This document shows, piece by piece, positions 1-19,332 of a stretch of 64,000 bases of DNA (positions are counted from its first letter, which is position 1; each line of letters starts with the position of its first letter). The notes below the pieces were generated by a model that saw nothing but the letters and a program-made list of their open reading frames with translations, did no database searches and was not told the origin of the DNA. The DNA comes from Piscicola geometra. Taxonomy: Eukaryota; Annelida; Clitellata; Hirudinida; Piscicolidae. Both the position numbers and the translations under genes were made by a program. The DNA lies in the NCBI GenBank assembly GCA_943735955.1, contig OX030956.1, positions 3,908,412 through 3,972,411 on the forward strand. The letters are read 5' to 3'.

Positions 1-8461
<8,461 letters not shown>

Positions 8462-11068
8462 CTTGGGAGATTTGATTGTGGCATTTAGTGTGACGACAGT
8501 GGCGTTTATCCATGATAATATTAGACTATAATTAAAAATAATTTATTTTCATTTTGTCTTTTATTACAAGTTTAAATTAACTCACAGTTTTACACAATCT
8601 ATTGAATGATTGAATTTTTAATAGAATAATATTTCAAAATTAAATACAAATAAAATGACTTCTCAGTGATCTAAATGTCTGCAAAGGAATCCAGGAGTGA
8701 AATTTTCTCTGAAAGAGTCGTGATAAAAATATTTAACAAAAGTATTCATAAATTAATATTGTATTTTGTTATTATTATTTTTTATTAAAAGCTCATAAGC
8801 TATTATGGATGATATTATTATCTATCCTTATAAATTATGGATTCTTTTATTGTCGTTGTATTGTTCCCTGTTGCGATGTGCCATTTGTGCGCTTGCATGG
8901 CAGCAAGTAATGCTAGTATTTGTCTATAACTTGGAACTTTATTATAATCTTTCTTGAGTCAGTATTGCATTTATGAATCATTAAAAAATTTGAGACATAC
9001 ATGTAATAAAGAACTATAAGAATATATAACTATATACATATTTATTATTATTTTAAAAAGTTTTTTTAATTAAAAAAATATATTTAAAAAATATATATTA
9101 AAGCTTTGTTTTCAAGCCTAAATATTTTTTTTTATCATCAAATATGTTTTAAAGTATTCAAAAGTGAAAACCCTACTAACTCCTATTTTATAAATTTCAG
9201 AAAGAGAAGAATGAAAAGAATTGCTCTAAACTAATATTTAATATTTATTTTATCCCAATATTTTAAAATAAATTTTATAAATTTTTGAATCTTCTGCATC
9301 TGTGAATTTAGCCACGGAAGTAAAATGAACGCTACATTTACTTGAGAGACTGAAAATTCAGAAAAAAACAATAATTCTAAACCTATACTAAAATTATCTG
9401 CCAACAACTTAGGGATGCGAATGTACATACATTTTCAGCCGCATAAGTGTTTTTAAACTTTCAAGTGGCTGACAATTCAGCTACCACAGATTTAATCTCT
9501 AATAATATTAAGTAATTGAAGAAAACGAAAATAGAATGTTTATGTTAAGTAATTGCTTTCCATTATAAAAATCAAGATAGTCATTTGTTTGAATAGGAAC
9601 ATTCATTTTATTGTTGATTAATTCATTAAATATTTTTGATACATATCGAAACATTAATCAATTTAGGAAAAATTCAAGGTAAATTAATTTAAGAACTATA
9701 AGAATATTTAAATAAATAATTATATATATAGTTAATTAATATTTTTAAAGTTTTTTTTTTTAAATTAGTATGCATAATGGAATTTTTTTCCAGGCCTACA
9801 TAGTTTTTATATCCTAATGTTTTTAATTATATAAATCTTAATAAATCCTATTTGATATATTTTGAAATAAAGTAATGAGGAGAAAAGTTTTGAATTATTA
9901 ATGAAATTAACGTCTCGAAAAGTCAGTTATTTCACTTAGAAAAAGCAGGAGTTAAAAATCGACTGGCTTTTTAAAATATGTATTTAAAATAATTCCCAAA
10001 TTATTACTTTTAAATATTTTCAAAATATTGTAAACCATTAGAAAGGAATAAGGATGATTTTAAAAGATAAGAAATATTGAAACCCATTATATAGTTAAGC
10101 CTTCTGACGAATTTGAGATAAGGCTAAAAAAGTCAAAAAAATTTCATGAAAAAATAAAGAATTTAAATTAAACAAGTTACTAAGGCTCAAAAGAGGATTT
10201 AAATGTTTTAATACGAGAAATCTATTTAAAAAAAGACTTACCTCTGGGAAATGAAAGCCCAAACGTTGACACCTCAGCATCAAGGTATTATATGCGTATA
10301 AGAAACAGTTATATTTAAATGTATGAAGTCTATAAATGTATTTGCTACATATATTTTTTCATAAAAGTGTAAGAATAGTAATACATGTAGGAGCTCAGGT
10401 ATGAACAATGTGAATAATACTTCTAAGTTGACGAACCACAACTCAAATATCTCTGTGGATTTGGTATCTGATTATAAAAGCACACGTTTCACTACAGAAA
10501 TTGAATGGCAGCTGAACAATTGGCCTCATCGTGGTCCAACGTGATTTTTTATTTGATAATAAGTTGGATTAATCTTTAAACATTTGTTTCAAAGAATTAA
10601 AATTTTATGTGATCAAAATTACTTTTTTAACAGCATGTTACATATTGAAATAAATTAGGAATATATTAATATATTATTAATATAGTTTCACAAAATTTCA
10701 GTTTTGCACACGAAAAGCCTGCCAAATTAAAAATCGATAAATAAAAATCGATAAAACTGTTATATCCCAATTGATTTTCCAAAATTCTCAAACCAATTTC
10801 TTTATCGTCAAGTGAGCAAGATTCAAAACAACAACTTCCCAAGGCCAACTTTATTATGTACTCAAGTTGATATTTATTTTTCTATTCTTTTAAAATGCAA
10901 AAGCCTTTTTTCTGATACTTTATGGGACTTCCCAAGCGGCCAACTGATCTCAAAGTGCGTTCAAAAGACTGCACTGTTGTCTTTGCCGCTATTAATTGCA
11001 AGAGTGTGTCTGCATGAGTCACCTTTGAAGTATTTTCTAGAGATTCTTCTTGACGTTTTATTGACACC
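8462..11068. other. Intergenic AT-rich DNA upstream of myosin VI
   Basis: Very AT-rich, with no reading frame above about 65 codons and nothing resembling a known protein. It should contain the myosin VI promoter and the KChIP 3' flank, but I see no convincing core promoter element in it. Confidence 0.5.
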
Positions 11069-11076
11069 CTAATGAT

Positions 11077-11275
11077 TAGAGACCGACCGAAACAGATATT
11101 TTTATTTCGGCCGAAACCGAAATTAGGCCGAAATTAAAATCCCATTTTCGGCCGAAACCGAAGCCGAAACCGAAATTTTTCCCAACTTTGATTAAAAATG
11201 AAAAAATAGTATTTAATGATGACAATGCCAGTTTAATAAGTAAATCCAAACAAGCGTATATTTCAAGCAAAAAAA

Positions 11276-11308
<33 letters not shown>

Positions 11309-11907
11309 GTGTACCTCTAATAAATCGACCCTCTGGATCATTGCCAAAGATGCATTTAACTTTCCCATCACATCTAATAGATATCTAATAAAGATGAGAA
11401 TCGAACCAAAACTTAATAATTCGAGTTTGATTGAGGATATACAGATACTTACTTTTGACAATAACATTTTTTAAACAATTTTTTTTTTAAATATTATCAT
11501 TGAATGTATCCCAATTTACTTAAATATCAAATACATAATTGTTGTTCCAGATGCTTGTATATGTTATTCGAATAATTAGTTTGATGACACCCATAAATCA
11601 ATCAACCACAATAACTAATAGATATCTAATAGAGAATCGAATCCGAACTTAATAGTTCGATTGAAGATACAGATATATCAGATAAACTACATAAATAAAT
11701 AAAAATTTCGGTTTTTCGGTAAATATGATATCTATTTCGGCCGAAACCGAAATTGAGCCGAAATTACAAAATTATTTTCAGCCGAAACCGAAAAAGGGCC
11801 GAAGTTGTAAAATTAGATTCGGCCGAAACCGAAAAATTGCCGAAACTAAGAAAATTGGCAATTTCGGCGCCGAAACCGAAACCGAACTGAATTTCGGTAG
11901 GTTTCTA
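11077..11907. mobile_element. Non-autonomous hAT-type DNA transposon (MITE), 831 bp
   Basis: Terminal inverted repeats TAGAGACCGACCGAAA (left) and TTTCGGTAGGTTTCTA (right, reverse complement TAGAAACCTACCGAAA) match at 14 of 16 positions. A perfect 8-bp duplication CTAATGAT flanks both sides (11069-11076 and 11908-11915) and fits the hAT site preference (T at position 2, A at 7). Both ends hold clusters of a subterminal palindromic motif, TTTCGGCCGAAACCGAAA, plausible transposase-binding sites. The interior has no transposase, a short GT microsatellite (11277-11312) and two direct copies of a segment starting TAATAGATATCTAATA (about 11373 and 11607). Movement would need a transposase supplied elsewhere. 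Confidence 0.88.
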
Positions 11908-11961
11908 CTAATGATGAATACAAATGAAAGAAGAGAAAAACACAAACGAGTTTTTCATAGT

Positions 11962-11967
11962 TTTATT
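11962..11967 (-). terminator. Candidate polyadenylation signal of the KChIP-like gene
   Basis: AATAAA on the minus strand about 170 nt after the stop codon at 12137, in the short gap between the gene and the hAT element. Confidence 0.45.
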
Positions 11968-12136
11968 TCAAACACAGAGTTAAAATAAATGATATACACT
12001 CGAGATATGTAAGGGTTAAAAGAACTCACAACATTCTGATAAAAGCAGCGATAAATCAACTCACGCAAAAAATCAATAAAAAAATGAAACTTAAAAAATC
12101 CAAAAAATCGGAAAAAACGGTTCGATAAGAAAGCAA

Positions 12137-15100
12137 TCAGTTTAAGTGAAGACTCATCCCCAGAGAGTCAATCCCCTCCAGCATCGACGGGTCCTGCAGA
12201 TTGAAAGACAAGCGTTGTTCGGCCATTTTTTAAAAATTTGTATATATTTTGTTTGACAAACTTTGTATATATAAATACATCACTTTTGACAACTATGTTC
12301 TAGAAGTCGTCAAATATAAATTTCAAATTGATACTTTCCGTTTTCTTTCCAGTGTCCTTTTTAATTTGTTTGTTTACATACCAATTAAAACATGAAGTAC
12401 ATTTACAAGCCTGCATCTTGAATGCCCACATAATAAACGAGGCGGGTACTAGGCATACTACGAATACTTATAATAATAATAATAATGACGAGCATTATTA
12501 TAGTGGCGTATAACCCGAACGGGCTTCCAGGCCACTTAGGCTGCATATTTTCATTTGCGCCTTTGGGTTACTAGAGCATTGGTTGCACTTGAACCTAGGG
12601 CCTTTCATTATTGGTCAAGCCGAGATTTGTCACACTTATAAAGATAATTAAGAAAGTAATTTAATAAAAGTTTCAGTTAATTATTGGAAATAAGTAACTC
12701 TTCACTGTCAAAAAGAAGGAGAAAAGAATATAAACAAAAATTATCTTCTCAGTTAGTAATTAAGTAGATTATTCAAACTTTAATCACCATGCCAACGCAC
12801 CTGCATGCAGAACTCGACGAATTCCTCCTCATCGACCACTCCATCCTTCTTGGCGTCCATCTTCTGTCGGAAGCGCATTACTTTCATCCACGCCACTCAT
12901 TCCTACGCCAATCTAAGCATCAATGCCAAACATGCTGTTTATTATTTCTTAGATTTTGAAGTTTTAATGAGGATTATTGCACTTTTTCTCAATTTTTTTC
13001 CGTTAGAATAACTTCATTAATCTTATTTTTTCAAGAAACATGAGGCTTTAACGAAGAGTGAACGAATTTCCGTTATGGCATCAAGTATCCTTGTATTCAA
13101 ACTTGTTTTAGAATAATAGATATATAATATGAATATATTAAAAAAGTTTCCAAACACGCAAACCTATTCAAAAGACTAGGAAAAAACATGGTTTTAAAAG
13201 GAAAGGAATTAAATCTTATATGCATTCAACCAAAAGCTTTGTTCTAAAAAATCAAAAAGCTGGAAAAAATAATGTGTAAAGTATTCGTGACTTTTAAACA
13301 ATGAAAGATAATACAAATAAAAATCTATAAAGGCCAACAACAACATTTCCAAACTATCGTACCGAAACAAATCGTACCAAAACAAATGCGCAAAGAACCT
13401 TGAAGACATGGCTGGCGTGTTGCGAGATGACCGAATGGAAGTTTTTTTCGCTGGAAATCCTCTCATGCATCGAAGCCTTTTTCAACGAGGAGGCCATCGA
13501 AAATCTTCGAGTGGTCACCGCTATGGTGGTTTTCAACGGGAATGATAGAGTAGGAAGCGGTGGTGACTTGCTGTTAATGATTTCCCTACTGAAAATAGCT
13601 TTACCGCTAGATGTCAAAGTCGGCGTGATTTTGTTGGTGTACGTGAAATAGCTTAGCTTCTTTTCTGGTGTATTTTCAGTGGTGAAGCTGGTTTTCATCT
13701 TGGAAGGGGATGCAACGGAACTGGGGACAACATTTGGTTCTAACGCTTTGAAGGGAAGGAATGAGAGTTTGAGATTGGAGAGAGTTTGAGATTGGAGTCG
13801 AGGATGTGGTAGATGGAGGTGAGCACGTTGGTGAGGTCTTGCAGCGTGATGAGGCCGTCGTGGTCGGTGTCGTAGAGTCGGAACACCCAATTGAGTTTGT
13901 CTCGCGTGCTGCCTCGTGAGAGAACTGACAAGTTGGTGGCTAGTTCCTGAGGGGTTTTTGAAGTGGTTGAGTGGTTAAGACTCGTGGTTGAGACTCGTTG
14001 TTTAAACCCATAAGTCGTCGGTTCGATTCTTACAGCCCTGAGTACCCTTAACGATTTTTGTGCCAGAAAAATTGCAGCTTTTAAAATGGCTTTAAAACTC
14101 GTTCGGGTTGTACGTCACTACAAAAACACTCGTCATTATAATTATTCCAATTTCCATTATTTTTATTTTAAACTTTGCATTTTCAACTTTTTTGAACCAA
14201 TTGCTATTACTTTTAAAACGAATAGGTTATACTTTTCAATTAGACAATGTGGAAATAGCATCGCAGGGCGGCGAATGATGGGGCAATTGAAGGAACCTGG
14301 AAGGTGATCGTGCCACAAGCCGTCAAGTCGAACATCCCGAAGACCAGAGAAGCGTACTGAGAGGGGTCTGGTGGGATCAATGTAGGTGGTAATGATGATT
14401 AATAAAAGTAATAATATTATTATTAGTAGTAATAATAATAATCATTGAAATTTTTTTTAAATAAAGCGCCAATGGCACAAAACAAAGGTGGATTAGTGGG
14501 GGTAAGATGGAGCTGAGGACAAGTATGTTAAGGTTTCCAGAGAAGAAGATGTTAAGGTAGTAATGGTTGATTCGAAATCAATAGTGGAAGCAATCATTGA
14601 AGTGGTGAATTGCACACAAATAAAAGTGGATCGATTGCGTGCTTCCACCCTTCCACTAGCCTCCTGTCGGGAAAAAGCGAGAAAATATTTCTGAAAACGC
14701 ATTTTTGTCGATTCTGCCCAGAGGACACTCCTTGGGAGTTGTAATGGTGTGTAGTGATTGAATGATAAGTTGAAAGGTAATCAAACAATCAATCAATAAA
14801 ATGAAATTATATAGCGCATTTTTAATAAATACAAGAGCGTAATGAAGATTGAATGGTCAATAAAGTATTGGGCATTTTCATTGAAGCATTGAGTCAGGTT
14901 AATAGAAAAATTGTATGAATTCTTGAGTGTTTCGTTGATAATTTAGCCAAATCTTCTCTTTTAATATATTTAATACTAAATAAAAAACTAACTTTTCTTA
15001 TTCAACCGAATATTTGCGATAATACTAAAAAAGGATTGTGGACACATTTAATCCGTTCTAGTTAATTGGATAATTCCGCATACTAAATGATTCTTTTAAA

Positions 15101-15696
15101 ATAAATTTAATAAACTGTAGAAGTGTATATTCAGGAATAAATCTTGTTGATATCAAGTTCACATCGAAATGTATTTCATACTTATAATTTAAATATAATA
15201 AAACCTCATTGTTTGCACTGAATGGAAAGCTCCATCAACTATATTGGTAAATAAAGGAAAGAAAAATAAGATGAACATCAAAGAAATGTCGTTTTCTACA
15301 AGGAAAGGCAATTGCTCACTCCAGGAAAAACCTCCCTCAAGGTGAAGCAAGAAAAGTGATGTTTTGTCTCTTGTTTGAACAGTGTTTAATCATTTGAAAA
15401 TCTGTTTTCATTTTTCTTAATTCTTTGTGAGCGACCAAATACTCGAGCTATTTTTATTATTCTTTTTCCTATGCCACCAAACATTTCTAACCAGCCTTTT
15501 TCATTTCACTCATCTTGCCCGAACCACTCTTTCCTCTCCAACATTTTAAAACTTTCACTCACCTGTTTGAATCCTCTATAGAGGGCTTGCAGCTCTGGCC
15601 GGCTGAAGTGAGTGAGCGAGCACAGGCGGTCGAGGCTCGGGTAGGCTCGGTCGACAAACGTGTTGCCTGCATCTGGAAACTCATCCATCCGGTAGT
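12137..15696 (-). CDS. Kv channel-interacting protein (KChIP)-like EF-hand protein, core exons; 5' exon uncertain
   Basis: Neuronal-calcium-sensor family protein that would bind Kv4-type channels as a Ca-sensing subunit. Exons: 15696-15563 (134 bp), 14730-14661 (70), 14367-14297 (71), 13946-13399 (548), 12863-12801 (63), 12193-12137 (stop). LCSLTHFSRPELQALYRGFK, FSEIFSRFFPTGDPSQYASL and KLNWVFRLYDTDHDGLITLQ align with KChIPs. EF1 is degenerate as in the family. EF2 is DLTACGTITFQE. EF3, DTDHDGLITLQD, has Asp at loop position 12. EF4, DAKKDGVVDEEE, has Lys at position 3. The 70/71/63-bp exons match vertebrate KCNIP genes. The 548-bp exon fuses the usual 108- and 105-bp exons with about 106 extra codons and holds a 17-bp tandem duplication (13765-13798) that breaks the frame. 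The intron after the 70-bp exon starts with GC. The gene could therefore be polymorphic, mis-assembled or decaying. Confidence 0.85.
12467..12640 (-). mobile_element. SINE-A copy, diverged
   Basis: On the minus strand a B-box-like GGTTCAAGTGC is followed by a body and the family core CCCGTTCGGGTTATACGCCA, then an (ATT)n tail. It lies in the KChIP gene's last intron, in sense orientation. Confidence 0.6.
13765..13798. repeat. 17-bp perfect tandem duplication inside KChIP exon
   Basis: Two adjacent copies of GAGTTTGAGATTGGAGA (second copy with its last base changed) sit just after EF-hand 3. Because 17 is not a multiple of 3, it shifts the frame. Without one copy the exon is 531 bp (177 codons) and open throughout. 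Confidence 0.85.
13962..14150 (+). mobile_element. SINE-A, longest copy, with tRNA-derived head
   Basis: A tRNA-Ser/Leu-like head has A box TGGTTGAGTGG and B box GGTTCGATTC. It is followed by a short body and the family core CTCGTTCGGGTTGTACGTCA at about 14098, ending in an ATT-rich tail. Antisense in KChIP; the head starts about 16 nt upstream of the 13946 exon acceptor. Confidence 0.72.
14368..14660 (-). other. GC-AG intron of the KChIP-like gene
   Basis: The only frame-preserving junction after FFPTG uses donor GAG|GCTAGT (GC at 14660-14659) and acceptor CCACCAG. It gives FFPTGDPSQYASL, collinear with KChIP FFPHGDAST, and exon lengths of exactly 70 and 71 bp. Confidence 0.8.
14787..14839 (-). 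mobile_element. Decayed L2/CR1-type LINE 3' terminus
   Basis: On the minus strand ACGCTCTTGTATTTATT is followed by TGCGCTATATAATTTCATTT and a TTGATTGATTG tail. The stem is mostly lost. It lies in the KChIP intron before the 70-bp exon. Confidence 0.55.
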
Positions 15697-15707
15697 CTGT
15701 GGAGAAA

Positions 15708-16370
<663 letters not shown>

Positions 16371-17866
16371 TGGAGTTGTTTGAAATCAATACAATCCAAT
16401 GCTAGAAAAACTACAACTATACGCAACAATGAATTAAAATAAAATGAATTAAAACAACTTTAAAAATTAATAAATAAATAAAATTATATACGAATAAAAA
16501 GATGAAACGTTGCAATGAACTAAAATTAAGTATGATGAAACAAATAAATGACAACACAATCAAGAAATTGGCATGAAGACAGCGAGTCTTCAGATCGATC
16601 ATTGATGACTTGCCTTTATATAATTTATGTCAAATTCTGAAACGAAAATGTTCCTGGAAAAGAATAAAATTATGTTTCTGTGGGAAAATAAAATTGAAGA
16701 TACCTATCAAATAGTCTAAAGTAACGTTTTATGTATCTCGAAATGTGGTTTTGAATGCGTTTAATGTTTGCAATCCCACACATCGCGGTTGGTATGCAAA
16801 GAACTCGCCTCATCTTAAATGCTCTTCACTAAACTTGGTTGTCTCGAATTTGATTCATAAACTGTTTTTTAAATGTTTTAATTTTTTTATAAACATTTTT
16901 TCATGGTTTTCAATAGGTATTAATAAGTTTTTTAATTTGAACAAAAATGTTATATGTTTTTAATAGACATTTTTCAATGAGTTCCAAGTTAGGTGATTTT
17001 TCAGTAAACCGTGAGTTTAGTTGTATTCCGAGGGTTTTACAGCTGCTAGTTATAATCAGAATAAATGAGCTTTTCAAATAGAAAGCGGGATGATGTTGTA
17101 TGAATAATCGAGTGCAATTGTTTTTCGCACATCAATGGATTCAGAATATAAGGGTCGATTAATCACCGAGACTCCAGTGCGGTAGTGGAGATGGAAAGGA
17201 CTGTAGATACGGCCTTTTGGAGGTTTGATGGGATTTAGTCTGTGTTGTCTGGCACGAATTCAAATATTTCAATCTTTTCTTAACTTTTTATTTTATTTTT
17301 TCAAAAAAAAATGTTTCAAATGTTTATGCGTTTCCGTTTCATTACTTTTCATCCGAGCAATTCATTGGCTTCATGCCATTTTGAAAATTGTAACTATTGC
17401 CTTGCTTTATTGAGTTATTTTGTATGGCAATTAAAAACTTTTCTTTTGCGAACAAAAACGTTAAATAAATTATATAAATTTAAATATTTTCCAAAGAATA
17501 TACTGTGAATCTTCTAAAATAAAAAAATAACTCACGGCAAAAAGGTTTTTATTTATGAAACTGTTGAGTAGACGAAAATTACGGCAATTGGCGCATATAT
17601 AGCGGAGAAAGGAAGTTGTAACAATTCGACAAAACTTCAATTAAAAAGTCAAGGGAAGATTCCTCGAGCTGGAAATAGTTTTCGATTAAGTAACGACTTG
17701 CCTCCTCCGGAGCCTCTTGAAACAGGTATTTATGAGCTTCTTAATCGCTGCACATTTTTGCGAGAGCTTGAGCGAACTCGAATTTTTAACTAACAGCAAA
17801 ATACTTCAAAATACTCAAATAAAATACCTAAAAAATGCACAAATATGCGATTTATGCTGTAAATAC

Positions 17867-17912
17867 CTCGAGAGACTTTGCTGCCGACTCCGATCGAGAC
17901 ATTGATGCCCAT
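17867..17912 (-). CDS. Candidate first coding exon of the KChIP-like gene (N-myristoylation motif)
   Basis: Minus-strand ATG in good context (AAGATGG) opens MGINVSIGVGSKVSR and then meets a GT donor in phase 1. Phase 1 is what the 15696-15563 exon needs. MGxxxS is the N-myristoylation consensus used by several neuronal calcium sensors and by KChIP1. Vertebrate KCNIP genes have variable first exons that join at phase 1. A second possible small exon at about 17700-17750 could encode KKLINTCFKRLRRR, but its phase does not fit without a third exon. Inference only. Confidence 0.35.
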
Positions 17913-19229
17913 CTTAGCATCTCAGAAGGCAAGTTTCGTTGCTACGGTCTTCATCGCCACTGTTTGCCTTTGAGACGAATTTCCCCGTTTTATACTCGCA
18001 TGCACACACATGCACACAAATCATACATTCGCATATATGCGGTATATTCTATCATGTAATACTATTATATGCAGTCTAGGTCAGTGCATGGTGTAGAAAA
18101 AATGAAATCAGGTTTAAAAATTATGTTACTGGAAAAGCGATTAAAAACGTGTTATCCATGAGTTTGTGTATTCGGAAGATATCAAATTTTACTTTGAAAA
18201 TGGTTTAAAATCTTAAAAAAGATCAAATTAGCTGAGAAAAGTAAAGAAACACGATGAAAAATAAAAAAGTTACAGTCACTACGTGACCTATAAAAACTGT
18301 AACTGTACAAAAAATCAAATATAGGAAAAAAAGTTATATGACATAATCTCTAAATCAGAAAGTTTCTTGAAAACACTTATTGAAAGATGCTTTAAAAATC
18401 CAATTGCACGATTTAATGATTCCATCAAAGGAATTTTAAGCTGTCATGATCTTATCTCTCCTCAGTCAGTATTCAATAGAATCAAAAGAAAAACATTTTA
18501 GAACACACGTAATCCGTTCCACAGTTTTTAGTCGAGTCCCTTACAATTATTTTTGTTGTTGAATGCATTAAGAAGCATTTATTCGGAAAATACTAATGAG
18601 ATAGTAAGTAAGAGAAAGGGGTTCTTTTATTTATTGAGTTATAGGCCATTTCAACTGTATCTTCTTCCATGTAATTGCTTTTTGACTTATTGTTCTTCCT
18701 TCGGCAGAGATAAAAATTTACGAATCCTTGGAGTACGAAATGATTTTTTATTTATTTATCTCTTCGTTTTCAAGCGCTACATTTTAAACCTCTAGACTAA
18801 ACAAATAAAAATAATGTAAACAAAAGAGAATGAGTTTTTTATTTAGGTTTATTTAGTTCTAAACATTTTAAAAACAGTGAAGCAGCAGAAGACGAAAGGT
18901 TAGTTGATGGAGATTCTCTACAACATACTTGAGTTCGAGTCGATATTATGGATTGTCACTTAAAAAGAAATCTGTATGTAGAATGCAACAACCCTGAATA
19001 CAGAAACTGTTACATTCAAAAAGCAGAAAAATTAAAAAATAAATTTAAACCAATTAACAACTAAATCCAAACATCACAATGTATAAAACGATCACTTTTC
19101 AATTGTAGACACACTCCATCTATTTGCAAGCAAACTCGCCCAACGAGGCACGCTTCCTGTATTGCTCCGCTTCAAGAGGCTCTTACAAATACTTTAGGTT
19201 GAATATAACATTAAAATAATATAATGTTA

Positions 19230-19332
19230 CATTTTATTAAAAATAATATAATTATAAATTTTATAAAAAATAATATAATTATAAATTTTATAAAAAATAA
19301 TATAATTATAAATTTTATAAAAAATAATATAA
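19230..19332. repeat. 27-bp AT-only tandem repeat
   Basis: Three to four copies of a unit containing AATAATATAATTATAAATTT, only A and T. Confidence 0.85.
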
